Made by a program: the position numbers and the translations under genes
The notes under the pieces: generated by a model
What the model was told of the DNA's origin: nothing
Databases searched by the model: none
What the model saw: the letters and a program-made list of their open reading frames with translations, nothing else
Source: Streptomyces sp. RerS4
GTDB lineage: Bacteria > Actinomycetota > Actinomycetes > Streptomycetales > Streptomycetaceae
Assembly: GCF_023515955.1 (NCBI RefSeq)
Contig: NZ_CP097322.1
Coordinates: 2,730,001 to 2,794,000, forward strand
DNA length: 64,000 nt
Direction: 5' to 3'
In this document: piece by piece, positions 18,751-27,281 of the stretch
Layout of the letters: each line of letters begins with the position of its first letter
Position numbering within the stretch: position 1 is the first letter of the stretch

Positions 18751-20343
18751 CTACTCCCACGGCACCTCCGGGGCGCGGAAGTACGTCGTGTCCTGGGCGG
18801 CCAGGCGGGGGGACTGGGCGGCCAGGCGGAGGCGGTACGCGTCCCAGTCGAGGGCGGCGGCCGGGGACCAGCCGAGTTCCGCCAGGCCCAGGACGCGGGG
18901 GAAGGCCATCAGTTCCCAGTCGGCGCGCGTGGCGATGGTCTCCGTCCACAGGGGGGCCTCCACGCCCAGGACGGCGGATTCGGGGACGCCCGAGAGGTAG
19001 GAGCCCGGGTTCCAGGAGTACGCGCGCCGCACGGGCACGTACCCCGCCCAGGCCAGTCCCGGCTTCGTGGTCTTGTCGTACTTCATGTCCAGGTAGGCCC
19101 GGTCCGCCGGGGAGACGATCACCGGGTGGCCGGCCTTCGCCGCCGTCGCCACGGCCGCCTTCTCGGCGGCACCCGTCTTGTCGGTGCCCCAGTACTGGAG
19201 CACCGCGCCCGGCGCCGGGCGGGCGTGGGCGAGCTGGTGCCAGGCCACCACCGTCTTGCCGTGCCGGGCGACGATCGCCTGGGCGCGGTCCATGAACGCC
19301 GCGTAGTCCGCCGCCGGGGTGGAGTGCGCCTCGTCGCCCCCGATGTGCAGGTACGGGCCGGGGGTCAGCTCCGCGAGTTCCCCGAGGACCTCGTCGATGA
19401 ACTCGTACGTCCGTTCCTTGCCGACGCACAGCGAGCTGAAGCCGACCTTGACGCCGGTGTAGCGCTCGCGCGCCCTGCCGTCGCAGTTCAGTTCGGCGTA
19501 GGAGGCCTGGGCGGCGTTCACGTGGCCCGGCATGTCGATCTCCGGGATCACCTCGACGTACCGGGCGGCCGCGTAGGCCACCAGGTCGCGGTACTGCTCC
19601 TTGGTCCAGTAGCCGCCGGGGCCGCCGCCGACCTCGCTCGCGCCGCCGTACTGCGCGAGCCGGGGCCAGGAGTCGATCGCGAGCCGCCAGCCCTGGTCGT
19701 CGGTCAGGTGCAGGTGCAGCTTGTTGATCTTGTACTGGGCGAGTTGGTCGACGTACCGCTTGACCTGCTCCACCGGGAAGTAGTGCCGGGCGACGTCGAC
19801 CATCGCCCCCCGGTACGCGAAGCGCGGCGCGTCCGTGACCGTCCCGCCCGGCACCCGACCCGTCCCGCGCACCGGGAGCAGCTGGCGCAGCGTCTGCCCC
19901 GCGTGGAAGAGCCCGGCCGGGGTGCGCGCGGTCAGCGTGATCCCGGAGGCGGTGGTCCGCAGCCGGTAGCCCTCCGCGCCCAGGTCCCGTGCCCCCTCGT
20001 CGAGCAGCAGCCGGATCCCGTCCCCGTCCTGCCCGTCGACCACCGGCAGCGGCAGCCCGCTCGGCCCGCGCAGCTGCTCCGCGAGCAGTTCGCCGACCTG
20101 CCGCACCTCCTCCGGCGCGCGCCGGCCCGTACGGATCACCGTGCCCGCGCCGAACGAGTACGCGGCACCCTCGGCCCGTACGGAGGCCGGCGCCGGCAGG
20201 AGCCGCTCGTAGGGGGTGAGGGCCGCCGCGGGGCGCCGCTCGCCGGGTCTGGCGTCGTCGCCGCGGGCGGGGGCACAGGAGAGGCAGGCACCGACGGCGC
20301 CGAGGACGAGGAGGGTGGCGAGTGCGCGGGGCAGTAGTCGCAT
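18751..20343 (-). CDS. Beta-N-acetylhexosaminidase, GH20, lipoprotein
   Basis: This encodes 530 residues. The N-terminus MRLLPRALATLLVLGAVGACLSC carries a lipoprotein-like signal. A GH20b domain precedes the catalytic TIM barrel, in which KLHLHLTDDQGWR and HIGGDEAHS (catalytic Asp-Glu pair) are clear. It releases N-acetylglucosamine from chito-oligosaccharides or peptidoglycan fragments outside the membrane. This fits the chitinase and LPMO genes in the same window and glmS nearby. A degenerate DasR-type site overlaps the leader at 20350. The ATG at 20343 was chosen because the longer frame would bury the signal. Confidence 0.92.
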   Translation of the reverse strand: MRLLPRALATLLVLGAVGACLSCAPARGDDARPGERRPAAALTPYERLLPAPASVRAEGAAYSFGAGTVIRTGRRAPEEVRQVGELLAEQLRGPSGLPLPVVDGQDGDGIRLLLDEGARDLGAEGYRLRTTASGITLTARTPAGLFHAGQTLRQLLPVRGTGRVPGGTVTDAPRFAYRGAMVDVARHYFPVEQVKRYVDQLAQYKINKLHLHLTDDQGWRLAIDSWPRLAQYGGASEVGGGPGGYWTKEQYRDLVAYAAARYVEVIPEIDMPGHVNAAQASYAELNCDGRARERYTGVKVGFSSLCVGKERTYEFIDEVLGELAELTPGPYLHIGGDEAHSTPAADYAAFMDRAQAIVARHGKTVVAWHQLAHARPAPGAVLQYWGTDKTGAAEKAAVATAAKAGHPVIVSPADRAYLDMKYDKTTKPGLAWAGYVPVRRAYSWNPGSYLSGVPESAVLGVEAPLWTETIATRADWELMAFPRVLGLAELGWSPAAALDWDAYRLRLAAQSPRLAAQDTTYFRAPEVPWE

Positions 20344-20349
20344 GCGCCC

Positions 20350-20362
20350 AGGTATAGGCCAA
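20350..20362. promoter_or_regulatory. Weak candidate DasR (dre) site at the hexosaminidase leader
   Basis: On the minus strand TTGGCCTATACCT matches 9 of 12 core positions of the dre consensus TGGTCTAGACCA. It sits only 7 bp before the start codon, where binding would block transcription. Confidence 0.35.
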
Positions 20363-20407
20363 CCGGCCCTCGTGCCGCGCCGGATGGGACGGTGCGAGAA
20401 TCCCGCA

Positions 20408-21315
20408 ATGGCGGAAATCATCCAGAAGGACGGTACGTGGACCTTTGACGGGGACACGGTGCGCATCGTGCCGGGTCGCGACAAGGGGGTCGGGCTGCTG
20501 CGGCAGACGCTCGGTGAAGTGGCCGTGCCGCTGCGGGCGATCGCGGGGATCAGTCACGAACCGGGGCGCAAGTCGGGCCGGTTGCGGCTGCGGCTGCGCG
20601 ACGGGGCCTGCCCGCTCCTCCAGGTGACCGGCGGGCGGCTGCCGGACGCCTCGGACCCGTACCGGCTGACGGTGGAGAACGACCGCACGGGGGTCGCGGA
20701 GTATTTCGTGGACGAGGTGCGCAACGCCCTGCTGCTGGACCAGGTGGACCCGGGCCCCTCTGACGCGTACCTGCTGCCCGGCCCGTCCGTGCCGCTGACG
20801 GTGAGCGCCGGGGACGGGACGGCCGCGTTCGACGGGGACCGGATCACCCTGACCTGGAGCTGGACGGCGGAGGACGCCAAGACCGCCGGCGGGCCGCGTT
20901 CCTTCCGGGTCGCCGAGCTGGCCGGGGTGCAGTGGTTCCCGGCGCGCGGACTGGAGAACGGCTGGCTGCGCTTCTCCCTGGCGGCGGCCCCGCAGGCGGG
21001 TCCGCCGAAGTACGACCCGTTCGCGGTGGAGCTCTTCGGGCTGCGCAAGGACCCGGTGATGGCCCTGGTCGCGGCGGCCGTGGCCGTACGGATGCCCCAC
21101 CCGGCGGCGCCCGCGCCCGCGGTGCCCGCGCCCGCGCAGGCCCGGCCCCGGCCGCGCTGCCCCTGGCGGAGTCGGGCCCGGCCCTGGCCGGCGCGGCGGC
21201 GGACCACGACACCCTGCTGCGGCGGCTGCGCGAACTGGGTGAGCTGCACCAGGGGGGCATCCTCACGGCCGAGGAGTTCAGTGTGGCGAAGGCGGCGATT
21301 TTGGGTCGTTTCTGA
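20408..21315 (+). pseudogene. DUF4429 / SHOCT protein gene, split by a frameshift
   Basis: The frame from the ATG at 20408 encodes two DUF4429-type repeats (VRIVPGRDKGVGLLRQTLGEV...; ITLTWSWTAEDAK...). After about residue 245 it degenerates into Arg/Trp-rich sequence. The expected C-terminal SHOCT segment, DHDTLLRRLRELGELHQGGI, is intact in the -1 frame and ends at 21315. The switch lies in the GC tract 21138-21152, where one missing base would explain it. DUF4429-SHOCT proteins are common soluble actinobacterial proteins of unknown role. This may be a real mutation, programmed slippage or a sequence error. Confidence 0.7.
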
Positions 21316-21360
21316 CCCTCCCGGACCGGAATTTCCCATTCCTCTGGTCCAGACCAGCGA

Positions 21361-21386
21361 GATCCTGCCCGATTCCGGGCAGGATC
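21361..21386 (+). terminator. Terminator after the DUF4429 gene
   Basis: An 11-bp perfect stem (GATCCTGCCCG / CGGGCAGGATC), ATTC loop, then TTTG. Confidence 0.8.
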
Positions 21387-21422
21387 TTTGCGTTCCTCCC
21401 CTCCGGCCGTCACTATCTACTG

Positions 21423-21698
21423 GTGCTCGATCGCCGCCCGTCTCATGACGACCTCGTCGACCACCTGGTGCGCAGCACCGCGCTCCAGCGCGGGGAGGCC
21501 GCCCGGGTGGTGCTCGACGTGCTGGCGTACTTCGACGAGACGACCGAGGAGTTCGTCCGCCGCCGCCACCGGGAGCTCCAGTCCGGTGGCGCCGTCAACG
21601 CGGAGATCTTCGAGCGGATCGCGGCGGAACTGCCGCACCGCGCCGTGGCGCCCCCGGAGCTCTCGCTCCGGCAGCTGCGCCGCATCGTCTACGGCTGA
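21423..21698 (+). CDS. Small conserved Streptomyces protein
   Basis: This encodes 91 residues with no signal or membrane segment; it is acidic and helical (LVDHLVRSTALQRGEAARVVLDVLAYFDETTEEFVRRRHRELQ). The pattern resembles small DUF-type proteins conserved upstream of glmS in streptomycetes. The start is GTG at 21423. No convincing ribosome site is seen and TATCTACT lies just upstream, so the message could be leaderless. Function is unknown. Confidence 0.65.
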   Translation: MLDRRPSHDDLVDHLVRSTALQRGEAARVVLDVLAYFDETTEEFVRRRHRELQSGGAVNAEIFERIAAELPHRAVAPPELSLRQLRRIVYG

Positions 21699-21805
21699 CC
21701 GGCCGCGCGAGCGACCGGACCGCCGGACGGACGGGACCGACGGACGGACAGGACCGACGGGACCGACCGGGCACACCAACCGAACTTCAGGAGGGGCACA
21801 ACCGT

Positions 21806-23623
21806 ATGTGCGGAATCGTGGGTTACATCGGCAAGCGCGACGTGGCACCGCTGCTGCTCGAAGGCCTCCAGCGACTGGAGTACCGCGGCTACGACTCGGC
21901 GGGCATCGTCGTCAACAGCCCGAAGTCCGCGGCGCTGAAGGTCGTCAAGGCCAAGGGCCGCGTACGTGACCTGGAGGCCCGGGTCCCCAAGCGCTTCGCC
22001 GGCACCACCGGCATCGCCCACACCCGCTGGGCCACCCACGGCGCCCCGAGCGACATCAACTCGCACCCGCACCTGGACGCCGACAGCAAGGTCGCCGTCG
22101 TCCACAACGGCATCGTCGACAACGCCTCCGAGCTGCGCGCGAAGCTGGAGGCCGACGGCGTGGTCTTCGTCTCGGAGACCGACACCGAGGTGCTCGTCCA
22201 CCTCGTCGCCCGCTCCCAGGCCGACACCCTGGAGGGCAAGGTCCGCGAGGCGCTCAAGGTCGTCGAGGGCACCTACGGCATCGCCGTCATGCACGCCGAC
22301 TTCGCCGACCGCATCGTCGTCGCCCGCAACGGCTCCCCGGTCATCCTCGGCATCGGCGAGAAGGAGATGCTCGTCGCCTCCGACGTCGCCGCGCTGGTCG
22401 CCCACACCCGCCAGGTCGTCACCCTGAACGACGGCGAGATGGCCACCCTGAAGGCCGACGACTTCCGCACCTACACCACCAGCGGTACGACGACCACCGC
22501 CACGCCCGAGACCGTGGAGTGGGAGGCCGCTTCCTACGACATGGGCGGCCACGACACGTACATGCACAAGGAGATCTCCGAGCAGCCCGACGCGGTCGAC
22601 CGCGTGCTGCGCGGCCGGATCGACGACCGCTTCAACACCGTGCACCTGGGCGGCCTGAACCTGGACCCGCGCGAGGCGCGCGGCATCCGCCGGGTCAAGA
22701 TCCTGGGCTGCGGCACCTCGTACCACGCGGGTCTCATCGGCGCGGGCCTCATCGAGGGCCTCGCCCGCATCCCCGCCGACGCCGAGCCGGCCTCCGAGTT
22801 CCGCTACCGCAACCCGGTCGTGGACCCCGACACCCTGTACATCGCCGTCTCCCAGTCCGGTGAGACGTACGACGTGCTCGCGGCGGTGCAGGAGCTCAAG
22901 CGCAAGGGCGCCCGCGTCCTCGGCGTGGTCAACGTGGTCGGCTCCGCCATCGCCCGCGAGGCGGACGGCGGCGTGTACGTGCACGCCGGCCCCGAGGTCT
23001 GCGTCGTCTCCACCAAGTGCTTCACCAACACGGTGGTGGCCTTCGCGCTGCTCGCCGTGCACCTCGGCCGGATCCGGGACCTGTCGGTCACCGACGGCAA
23101 GCGCATCATCGACGGCCTGCGCCGGCTGCCGGAGCAGATCCAGGAGATCCTCAAGAGCGAGGACGACATCAAGCGGCTCGCGGCCGAGTACGCCGACGCC
23201 AAGTCGATGATGTTCATCGGCCGGGTGCGCGGCTACCCCGTCGCCCTGGAGGCCTCCCTCAAGCTGAAGGAGATCTCCTACATCCACGCCGAGGCCTACC
23301 CGGCCTCCGAGCTCAAGCACGGCCCGCTCGCCCTCATCGAGCCGGCGATGCCGACGGTCGCGATCGTCCCGGACGACGACCTGCTGGAGAAGAACCGCGC
23401 GGCGCTGGAGGAGATCAAGGCCCGCAGCGGTCGCATCCTGGCCGTCGCCCACCGCGAGCAGGAGAAGGCCGACCACACCATCCTCGTGCCCAAGAACGAG
23501 GACGAGCTGGACCCGATCCTGATGGGCATCCCGCTCCAACTGCTGGCCTACCACACCGCCCTGGCCCTGGGCCGGGACATCGACAAGCCGCGCAACCTGG
23601 CGAAGTCCGTCACCGTCGAGTAG
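21806..23623 (+). CDS. glmS: Glutamine-fructose-6-phosphate aminotransferase (isomerizing)
   Basis: This 605-residue enzyme makes glucosamine-6-phosphate from fructose-6-phosphate and glutamine, the entry to peptidoglycan amino-sugar synthesis. The N-terminal glutaminase begins with catalytic Cys2 (MCGIVGYIG) and has HTRWATHG. Two SIS domains follow (GCGTSYHAG; SQSGETYDVL), and the C-terminus DKPRNLAKSVTVE is typical. An AGGAGGGG site lies upstream. About 60 bp of CGGACGGAC-type short repeats precede it, and no glmS ribozyme is evident. Streptomyces often carry more than one glmS; this position matches S. coelicolor SCO2789 (recalled). Confidence 0.96.
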   Translation: MCGIVGYIGKRDVAPLLLEGLQRLEYRGYDSAGIVVNSPKSAALKVVKAKGRVRDLEARVPKRFAGTTGIAHTRWATHGAPSDINSHPHLDADSKVAVVHNGIVDNASELRAKLEADGVVFVSETDTEVLVHLVARSQADTLEGKVREALKVVEGTYGIAVMHADFADRIVVARNGSPVILGIGEKEMLVASDVAALVAHTRQVVTLNDGEMATLKADDFRTYTTSGTTTTATPETVEWEAASYDMGGHDTYMHKEISEQPDAVDRVLRGRIDDRFNTVHLGGLNLDPREARGIRRVKILGCGTSYHAGLIGAGLIEGLARIPADAEPASEFRYRNPVVDPDTLYIAVSQSGETYDVLAAVQELKRKGARVLGVVNVVGSAIAREADGGVYVHAGPEVCVVSTKCFTNTVVAFALLAVHLGRIRDLSVTDGKRIIDGLRRLPEQIQEILKSEDDIKRLAAEYADAKSMMFIGRVRGYPVALEASLKLKEISYIHAEAYPASELKHGPLALIEPAMPTVAIVPDDDLLEKNRAALEEIKARSGRILAVAHREQEKADHTILVPKNEDELDPILMGIPLQLLAYHTALALGRDIDKPRNLAKSVTVE

Positions 23624-23675
23624 TCGGCGTCGAGTAATCGAGTAGCCGAGTAGGCGGCGCGCGCCGCACGACGTA

Positions 23676-23711
23676 CGAAGGCCCCCGGGGATCCGTCCCC
23701 GGGGGCCTTCG
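23676..23711. terminator. Terminator between glmS and the acetate-channel gene
   Basis: A 15-bp perfect stem (CGAAGGCCCCCGGGG / CCCCGGGGGCCTTCG) with a 6-base loop between convergent genes. Confidence 0.85.
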
Positions 23712-23721
23712 CCCGTGCTCC

Positions 23722-24291
23722 TCAACCCGCGGCGACCGCGCCGCTGCCCGAGGTCTTGCGCAGCGCCATCGGCCAGTGGGCCAGGGCCGCGGTCGCTCCG
23801 TACCAGGCCAGCAGGCCGGAGAGGGCCGCGACCCAGCCGCCCGCCTTGGCGAGACCGGAGCTGTCCGCGAACGCCGCGATGGCCAGCAGGACCAGGGAGA
23901 GGGTCAGCAGGGCGTAGACGCCCTGGCCGAAGAGACCGCTCGCGGCGGCGACCGTGAGGGTCAGCGCGAGCATCGCGAAGAGGACCAGAAACGTTCCGGC
24001 GGCGTCCGCGGATGCCGCGCCGCCCGCGCCCTTGGCCCAGGTGAACCAGAAGACGCCGAGGCCCGCGAACGCGGTGCCGTTGAATCCGTTGCCGCCGCGG
24101 TACTCGACGAGTCCGAGGAGGAAGAGGGCCGCGCCGCCCACGTACATGGCGAGCGATACGGAGTCCGAGGCGGTGACACCGCCGAGGATGCCGGTGTGGC
24201 CGATACCGAACGCGAGAAGGGTGAGACCCAGGGCGATGTTCCCGAGGGTCGAAGTCGAGGCCGTGCTTCCCGCAGAGACACCATTGTCCAC
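23722..24291 (-). CDS. GPR1/FUN34/YaaH (SatP-like) acetate channel family protein
   Basis: This is a 189-residue integral membrane protein with six predicted hydrophobic helices (for example LGLTLLAFGIGHTGILGG and ALYALLTLSLVLLAIAAF-like segments). The N-terminal NIALGLTLLAFG corresponds to the family's NPAPLGL-type motif. Relatives export or import acetate and succinate. The GTG start at 24291 has AAGGGAG seven bases upstream. It is monocistronic between terminators or divergent genes; the substrate is inferred from family only. Confidence 0.8.
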   Translation of the reverse strand: MDNGVSAGSTASTSTLGNIALGLTLLAFGIGHTGILGGVTASDSVSLAMYVGGAALFLLGLVEYRGGNGFNGTAFAGLGVFWFTWAKGAGGAASADAAGTFLVLFAMLALTLTVAAASGLFGQGVYALLTLSLVLLAIAAFADSSGLAKAGGWVAALSGLLAWYGATAALAHWPMALRKTSGSGAVAAG

Positions 24292-24388
24292 GGCGGGCTC
24301 CCTTCGATCTGCAGTTGTTTGCTGCGTCCCAGCAGCGCTTATTTACCCTTTACATGGGTTCACAACCACACAACCGACATACACAGGG

Positions 24389-24919
24389 TCACGGAATGAC
24401 AACAACCGGTCGCTGTGCCCGCTTGGCCAGTCGACCCGCCACCGAGCCGAAGATCCGACCCAGGAGCCCGTGCGTGGAGCCGACCACGATGGCGTCCGCC
24501 GAGTACTCGCGGCCGACCTCCTCCAACTCGTGGCAGATGTCCCCGCCCCGCTCGACGAGGATCCACGGCACCTCGGAGAGGTAGTCCGCGCACGCCAGCT
24601 CCAACCCCAACACCTCGGTGCGGTGGTCGGGCACGTCGACGAAGACCGGCGGCTCACAGCCGGCCCACACGGTGGTGGGGAGTCTGTTGGCGACATGCAC
24701 GATGATCAGACCGGACCCGGAGCGCCGGGCCATCCCGATCGCGTACGCGAGGGCTCGCTCACTGGACGTGGAGCCGTCGAAGCCCACGACGACACCGTGC
24801 CGGAAGGCCGGGTCGCAGGGCAGGCGTGTCTGTTCCACCGCGCGCAGGTCGCTCGATGCGGAATCGGCGAGGGGTTTGCGCTTGCGGTCCGCGGGTTCGG
24901 AGAATTCGTGACCGGCCAT
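24389..24919 (-). CDS. Universal stress protein (UspA family)
   Basis: This is a 176-residue protein. After a 40-residue polar extension it has one Usp domain: GVVVGFDGSTSSERALAYA at the start and the nucleotide-binding GSTHGLLGRIFGSVAGRLAKRAQRPVVVIP at the end, with the G-x2-G-x9-G-S/T signature. Such proteins bind ATP and respond to redox or starvation stress. It is followed, in the same direction, by the acetate-channel gene after 97 bases. Confidence 0.88.
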   Translation of the reverse strand: MAGHEFSEPADRKRKPLADSASSDLRAVEQTRLPCDPAFRHGVVVGFDGSTSSERALAYAIGMARRSGSGLIIVHVANRLPTTVWAGCEPPVFVDVPDHRTEVLGLELACADYLSEVPWILVERGGDICHELEEVGREYSADAIVVGSTHGLLGRIFGSVAGRLAKRAQRPVVVIP

Positions 24920-25238
24920 GGGTGTCTCGGCGAAGGGTCCTCGGGGAAGCGACGGGGCGGTTTTGGCGACGCAGCGTTACGGAGCTCTGTCCGGGAACTA
25001 TCTTCCCAAGCCCTTACCCCTCAGGGTACGGCGACACTCCTGTCCTGCACAGGGCATGTCGCCCTTGGAGAGCGTCCCAGGGAGCATGCCGGAGTGACGG
25101 CTCCTTGGCAATGACGACTGGCCAATACAGCCAGTGACGAGAGGGCCCCGCGCCACCCGTGCGCGCAGTGACCGAGCCGCGCGCCGGGGCGTTGGACATG
25201 CGTCCGACCGTCCAGGAAGAGCCCGCAGGGAGTACGCC
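24920..25238. other. Intergenic region between the stress-protein gene and a small membrane-protein gene
   Basis: 319 bases without a supported gene. It must hold the divergent promoters for the universal stress protein (leftward) and the small membrane protein (rightward). I see no clear -10/-35 pair, terminator or RNA. An open frame from a GTG at 25134 continues into the downstream gene but is Arg-rich and lacks a ribosome site. Confidence 0.5.
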
Positions 25239-25652
25239 GTGCCCGGCCATCCGGTTCACCCCGTCCCACCCGTCCAGCCCGCTCCGCCGACCTCAGTCCA
25301 CCCGTCGGTCCACCCTTCGGTTCACCCGTCCGGGCAGCACCCCGGACGCGCCCATGACGACCCCGCGGGTGACGTGGTCCGCTGGGCCGCCTTCAGTTGC
25401 CTGCTCGTCCCCGTGGTGCTCGTCGTCTACGGAACCTCCTACGGCGGCGCCGCCGTCGCCACCCTGGGCCTGGCCGCCGTCACGGCCGCCTGCCGGGTCC
25501 TGCTGCGCCACTCCGAGAAGACGGAGCGCGCCGCCGCCCGGGTGTTCGCGGAGGACCCCCTCCCGGTCGGACACCGCGGCCGGCACTCCCGCAGCGGTTC
25601 CGGTTCGCACCGCGGTTGCCACGGCTCCGCCGTACCGACCCCGCACGACTGA
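25239..25652 (+). CDS. Small membrane protein with His/Pro-rich N-terminus
   Basis: This encodes 137 residues from the GTG at 25239, which has GGGAG six bases upstream. The first 45 residues are Pro/His-rich with three HPSV units. Then comes one long hydrophobic stretch (WAAFSCLLVPVVLVVYG, continuing VATLGLAAVTAA), likely two short membrane helices, then RVLLRHSEKTERAAARV and a basic tail. It lies upstream of adpA in the same direction, separated by 376 bases. Function is unknown, and the true start could be closer to the membrane segment. Confidence 0.55.
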   Translation: MPGHPVHPVPPVQPAPPTSVHPSVHPSVHPSGQHPGRAHDDPAGDVVRWAAFSCLLVPVVLVVYGTSYGGAAVATLGLAAVTAACRVLLRHSEKTERAAARVFAEDPLPVGHRGRHSRSGSGSHRGCHGSAVPTPHD

Positions 25653-26028
25653 CCGGTTCGCACGTACACACCCGTCGGTTTTCAGCCAACTTCCGGACGC
25701 GGTGCCCCCCTTGCCGGAATGTCCCCCCAACCCCCCGACCATCAGCGACGACAGGGTCAGAGGGGTGCCAAGACCCCATGGGTACAGGCCATGGCCGGAC
25801 CGCGCACTTCCCACTCGGGTAGCGGAGTGGAACGCTTCCTGATCGAATGCTTTTCGCCAAGTTGCCAAGTCGACATAGCGCTGCGTGCTGAACTTGTCAC
25901 GCCGACACCACGGGACGCAGTAGATTCGATCATGTATTTACGGCGGGGGATCCACGTGCAAGGCCGAGGGGAAACGTGCAGGTGCGACCAGACCAAGGAG
26001 TCGCGACACCCAAGGGGGGCTTAGCGCC
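25653..26028 (+). promoter_or_regulatory. Long adpA upstream region
   Basis: 376 bases with no supported gene directly before adpA; the base composition is visibly less GC-rich around 25830-25950. A long leader is usual for adpA, whose promoter in other Streptomyces is bound by gamma-butyrolactone receptors and by AdpA itself. I could not identify a confident promoter, an ArpA-type palindrome or a TGGCSNGWWY AdpA site. AAGGGGGG nine bases before the ATG is the ribosome site. Confidence 0.5.
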
Positions 26029-27201
26029 ATGAGCCAGGATTCCACCGCCGTCGTCGCGGACGCGGGCCGGAAGCTCGCGGGGCGTCGTCGCAGGGAGATC
26101 GTCGCCGTGCTGCTGTTCAGCGGCGGGCCGATCTTCGAGAGTTCCATTCCGTTGTCCGTGTTCGGCATCGACCGACAGGACGCCGGAGTTCCGCGCTATC
26201 GACTGCTCGTGTGCGCCGGGGAGGACGGTCCGCTGCGGACCACCGGCGGACTCGAACTGACCGCGCCATACGGGTTGGAGGCGATCGCTCGGGCAGGCAC
26301 GGTCGTCGTTCCGGCCTGGCGCTCCATCACTTCACCGCCACCGCCGGAGGCGCTCGACGCACTGCGTCTGGCGCACGAGGAGGGGGCCCGGATCGTCGGC
26401 CTGTGCACGGGAGCCTTCGTGCTCGCCGCCGCCGGGCTGCTCGACGGCCGACCCGCGACGACGCACTGGATGTACGCGCCGACGCTGGCCAAGCGGTACC
26501 CGTCCGTCCACGTCGATCCGCGCGAGCTGTTCGTCGACGACGGCGACGTGCTCACCTCCGCGGGCACCGCGGCCGGAATCGACCTGTGCCTGCACATCGT
26601 GCGCACGGACCACGGCAGCGAGGCGGCCGGGGCACTGGCCCGCCGACTCGTCGTCCCGCCGCGCCGCACGGGTGGCCAGGAACGCTACCTCGACCGGTCG
26701 CTGCCCGAGGAGATCGGCGCCGACCCGCTCGCCGAGGTCGTCGCCTGGGCACTGGAACACCTCCACGAGCAGTTCGACGTGGAGACGCTGGCCGCCCGCG
26801 CCTACATGAGCCGGCGCACCTTCGACCGGCGGTTCCGCTCCCTGACCGGCAGCGCGCCGCTCCAGTGGCTGATCACCCAGCGGGTGCTCCAGGCACAGCG
26901 GCTGCTGGAGACCTCCGACTACTCGGTCGACGAGGTCGCCGGGCGCTGCGGCTTCCGTTCGCCGGTCGCGCTGCGCGGGCACTTCCGAAGGCAGCTGGGG
27001 TCCTCCCCGGCCGCCTACCGATCCGCCTACCGGGCCCGTCGGCCGCAGGCCGACGTCTCGCAGGTCTCGGAGATCTCGGGTCCGCCGGTCCCGCACCAGC
27101 GCACCCCGCAGCCCCAGCGGGCGGCGGCGGCCCTGGCCGCCTCCGGTCCGAGCGTGACGGAGCTGTACGCACCGAGCCGGGTGCTGCGCGAGCACGCGTA
27201 G
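26029..27201 (+). CDS. adpA: AdpA/BldH global developmental regulator (ThiJ/PfpI plus AraC domains)
   Basis: This is a 390-residue regulator. Residues about 20-190 form the GATase1/DJ-1-type dimerisation domain ([46 protein letters not shown]). Residues about 235-335 are the AraC/XylS double helix-turn-helix ([48 protein letters not shown]). Identity to AdpA is near certain from the DNA-binding domain and the adjacent ornA. AdpA controls aerial growth, protease inhibitors and antibiotic regulators. The string TTA does not occur anywhere in the gene, although Streptomyces adpA is the best-known TTA (bldA-dependent) gene; the linker Leu codons here are CTC and CTG. The C-terminal tail is Pro/Ala-rich. 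Confidence 0.97.
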   Translation: MSQDSTAVVADAGRKLAGRRRREIVAVLLFSGGPIFESSIPLSVFGIDRQDAGVPRYRLLVCAGEDGPLRTTGGLELTAPYGLEAIARAGTVVVPAWRSITSPPPPEALDALRLAHEEGARIVGLCTGAFVLAAAGLLDGRPATTHWMYAPTLAKRYPSVHVDPRELFVDDGDVLTSAGTAAGIDLCLHIVRTDHGSEAAGALARRLVVPPRRTGGQERYLDRSLPEEIGADPLAEVVAWALEHLHEQFDVETLAARAYMSRRTFDRRFRSLTGSAPLQWLITQRVLQAQRLLETSDYSVDEVAGRCGFRSPVALRGHFRRQLGSSPAAYRSAYRARRPQADVSQVSEISGPPVPHQRTPQPQRAAAALAASGPSVTELYAPSRVLREHA

Positions 27202-27220
27202 CCGCCGGGCACCGCCAGAA

Positions 27221-27265
27221 CGAAGGTCCCCCACATCGGCCGAGCACCGATGTGGGGGACCTTCG
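27221..27265 (+). terminator. Terminator between adpA and ornA
   Basis: A 19-bp perfect stem (CGAAGGTCCCCCACATCGG with its complement), 7-base loop. It ends 17 bases before the ornA ATG, so it separates the two genes or attenuates readthrough. Confidence 0.85.
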
Positions 27266-27281
27266 GCATAAGGTGGTGCGC

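Noticed and set aside
19126..20337. 403-residue plus-strand frame opposite the GH20 gene
   Set aside because: Antisense shadow of a gene with strong catalytic motifs; Arg/Gly/Val-rich and without a ribosome site.
21699..21805. glmS ribozyme/riboswitch before glmS
   Set aside because: The leader is about 100 bases of CGGACGGAC-type repeats with no ribozyme core; such ribozymes are not expected in Streptomyces glmS.
25653..26028. Gamma-butyrolactone receptor (ArpA-type) or AdpA autoregulatory sites
   Set aside because: Only partial matches such as TGGCCAATAC outside this gap; not strong enough to annotate.
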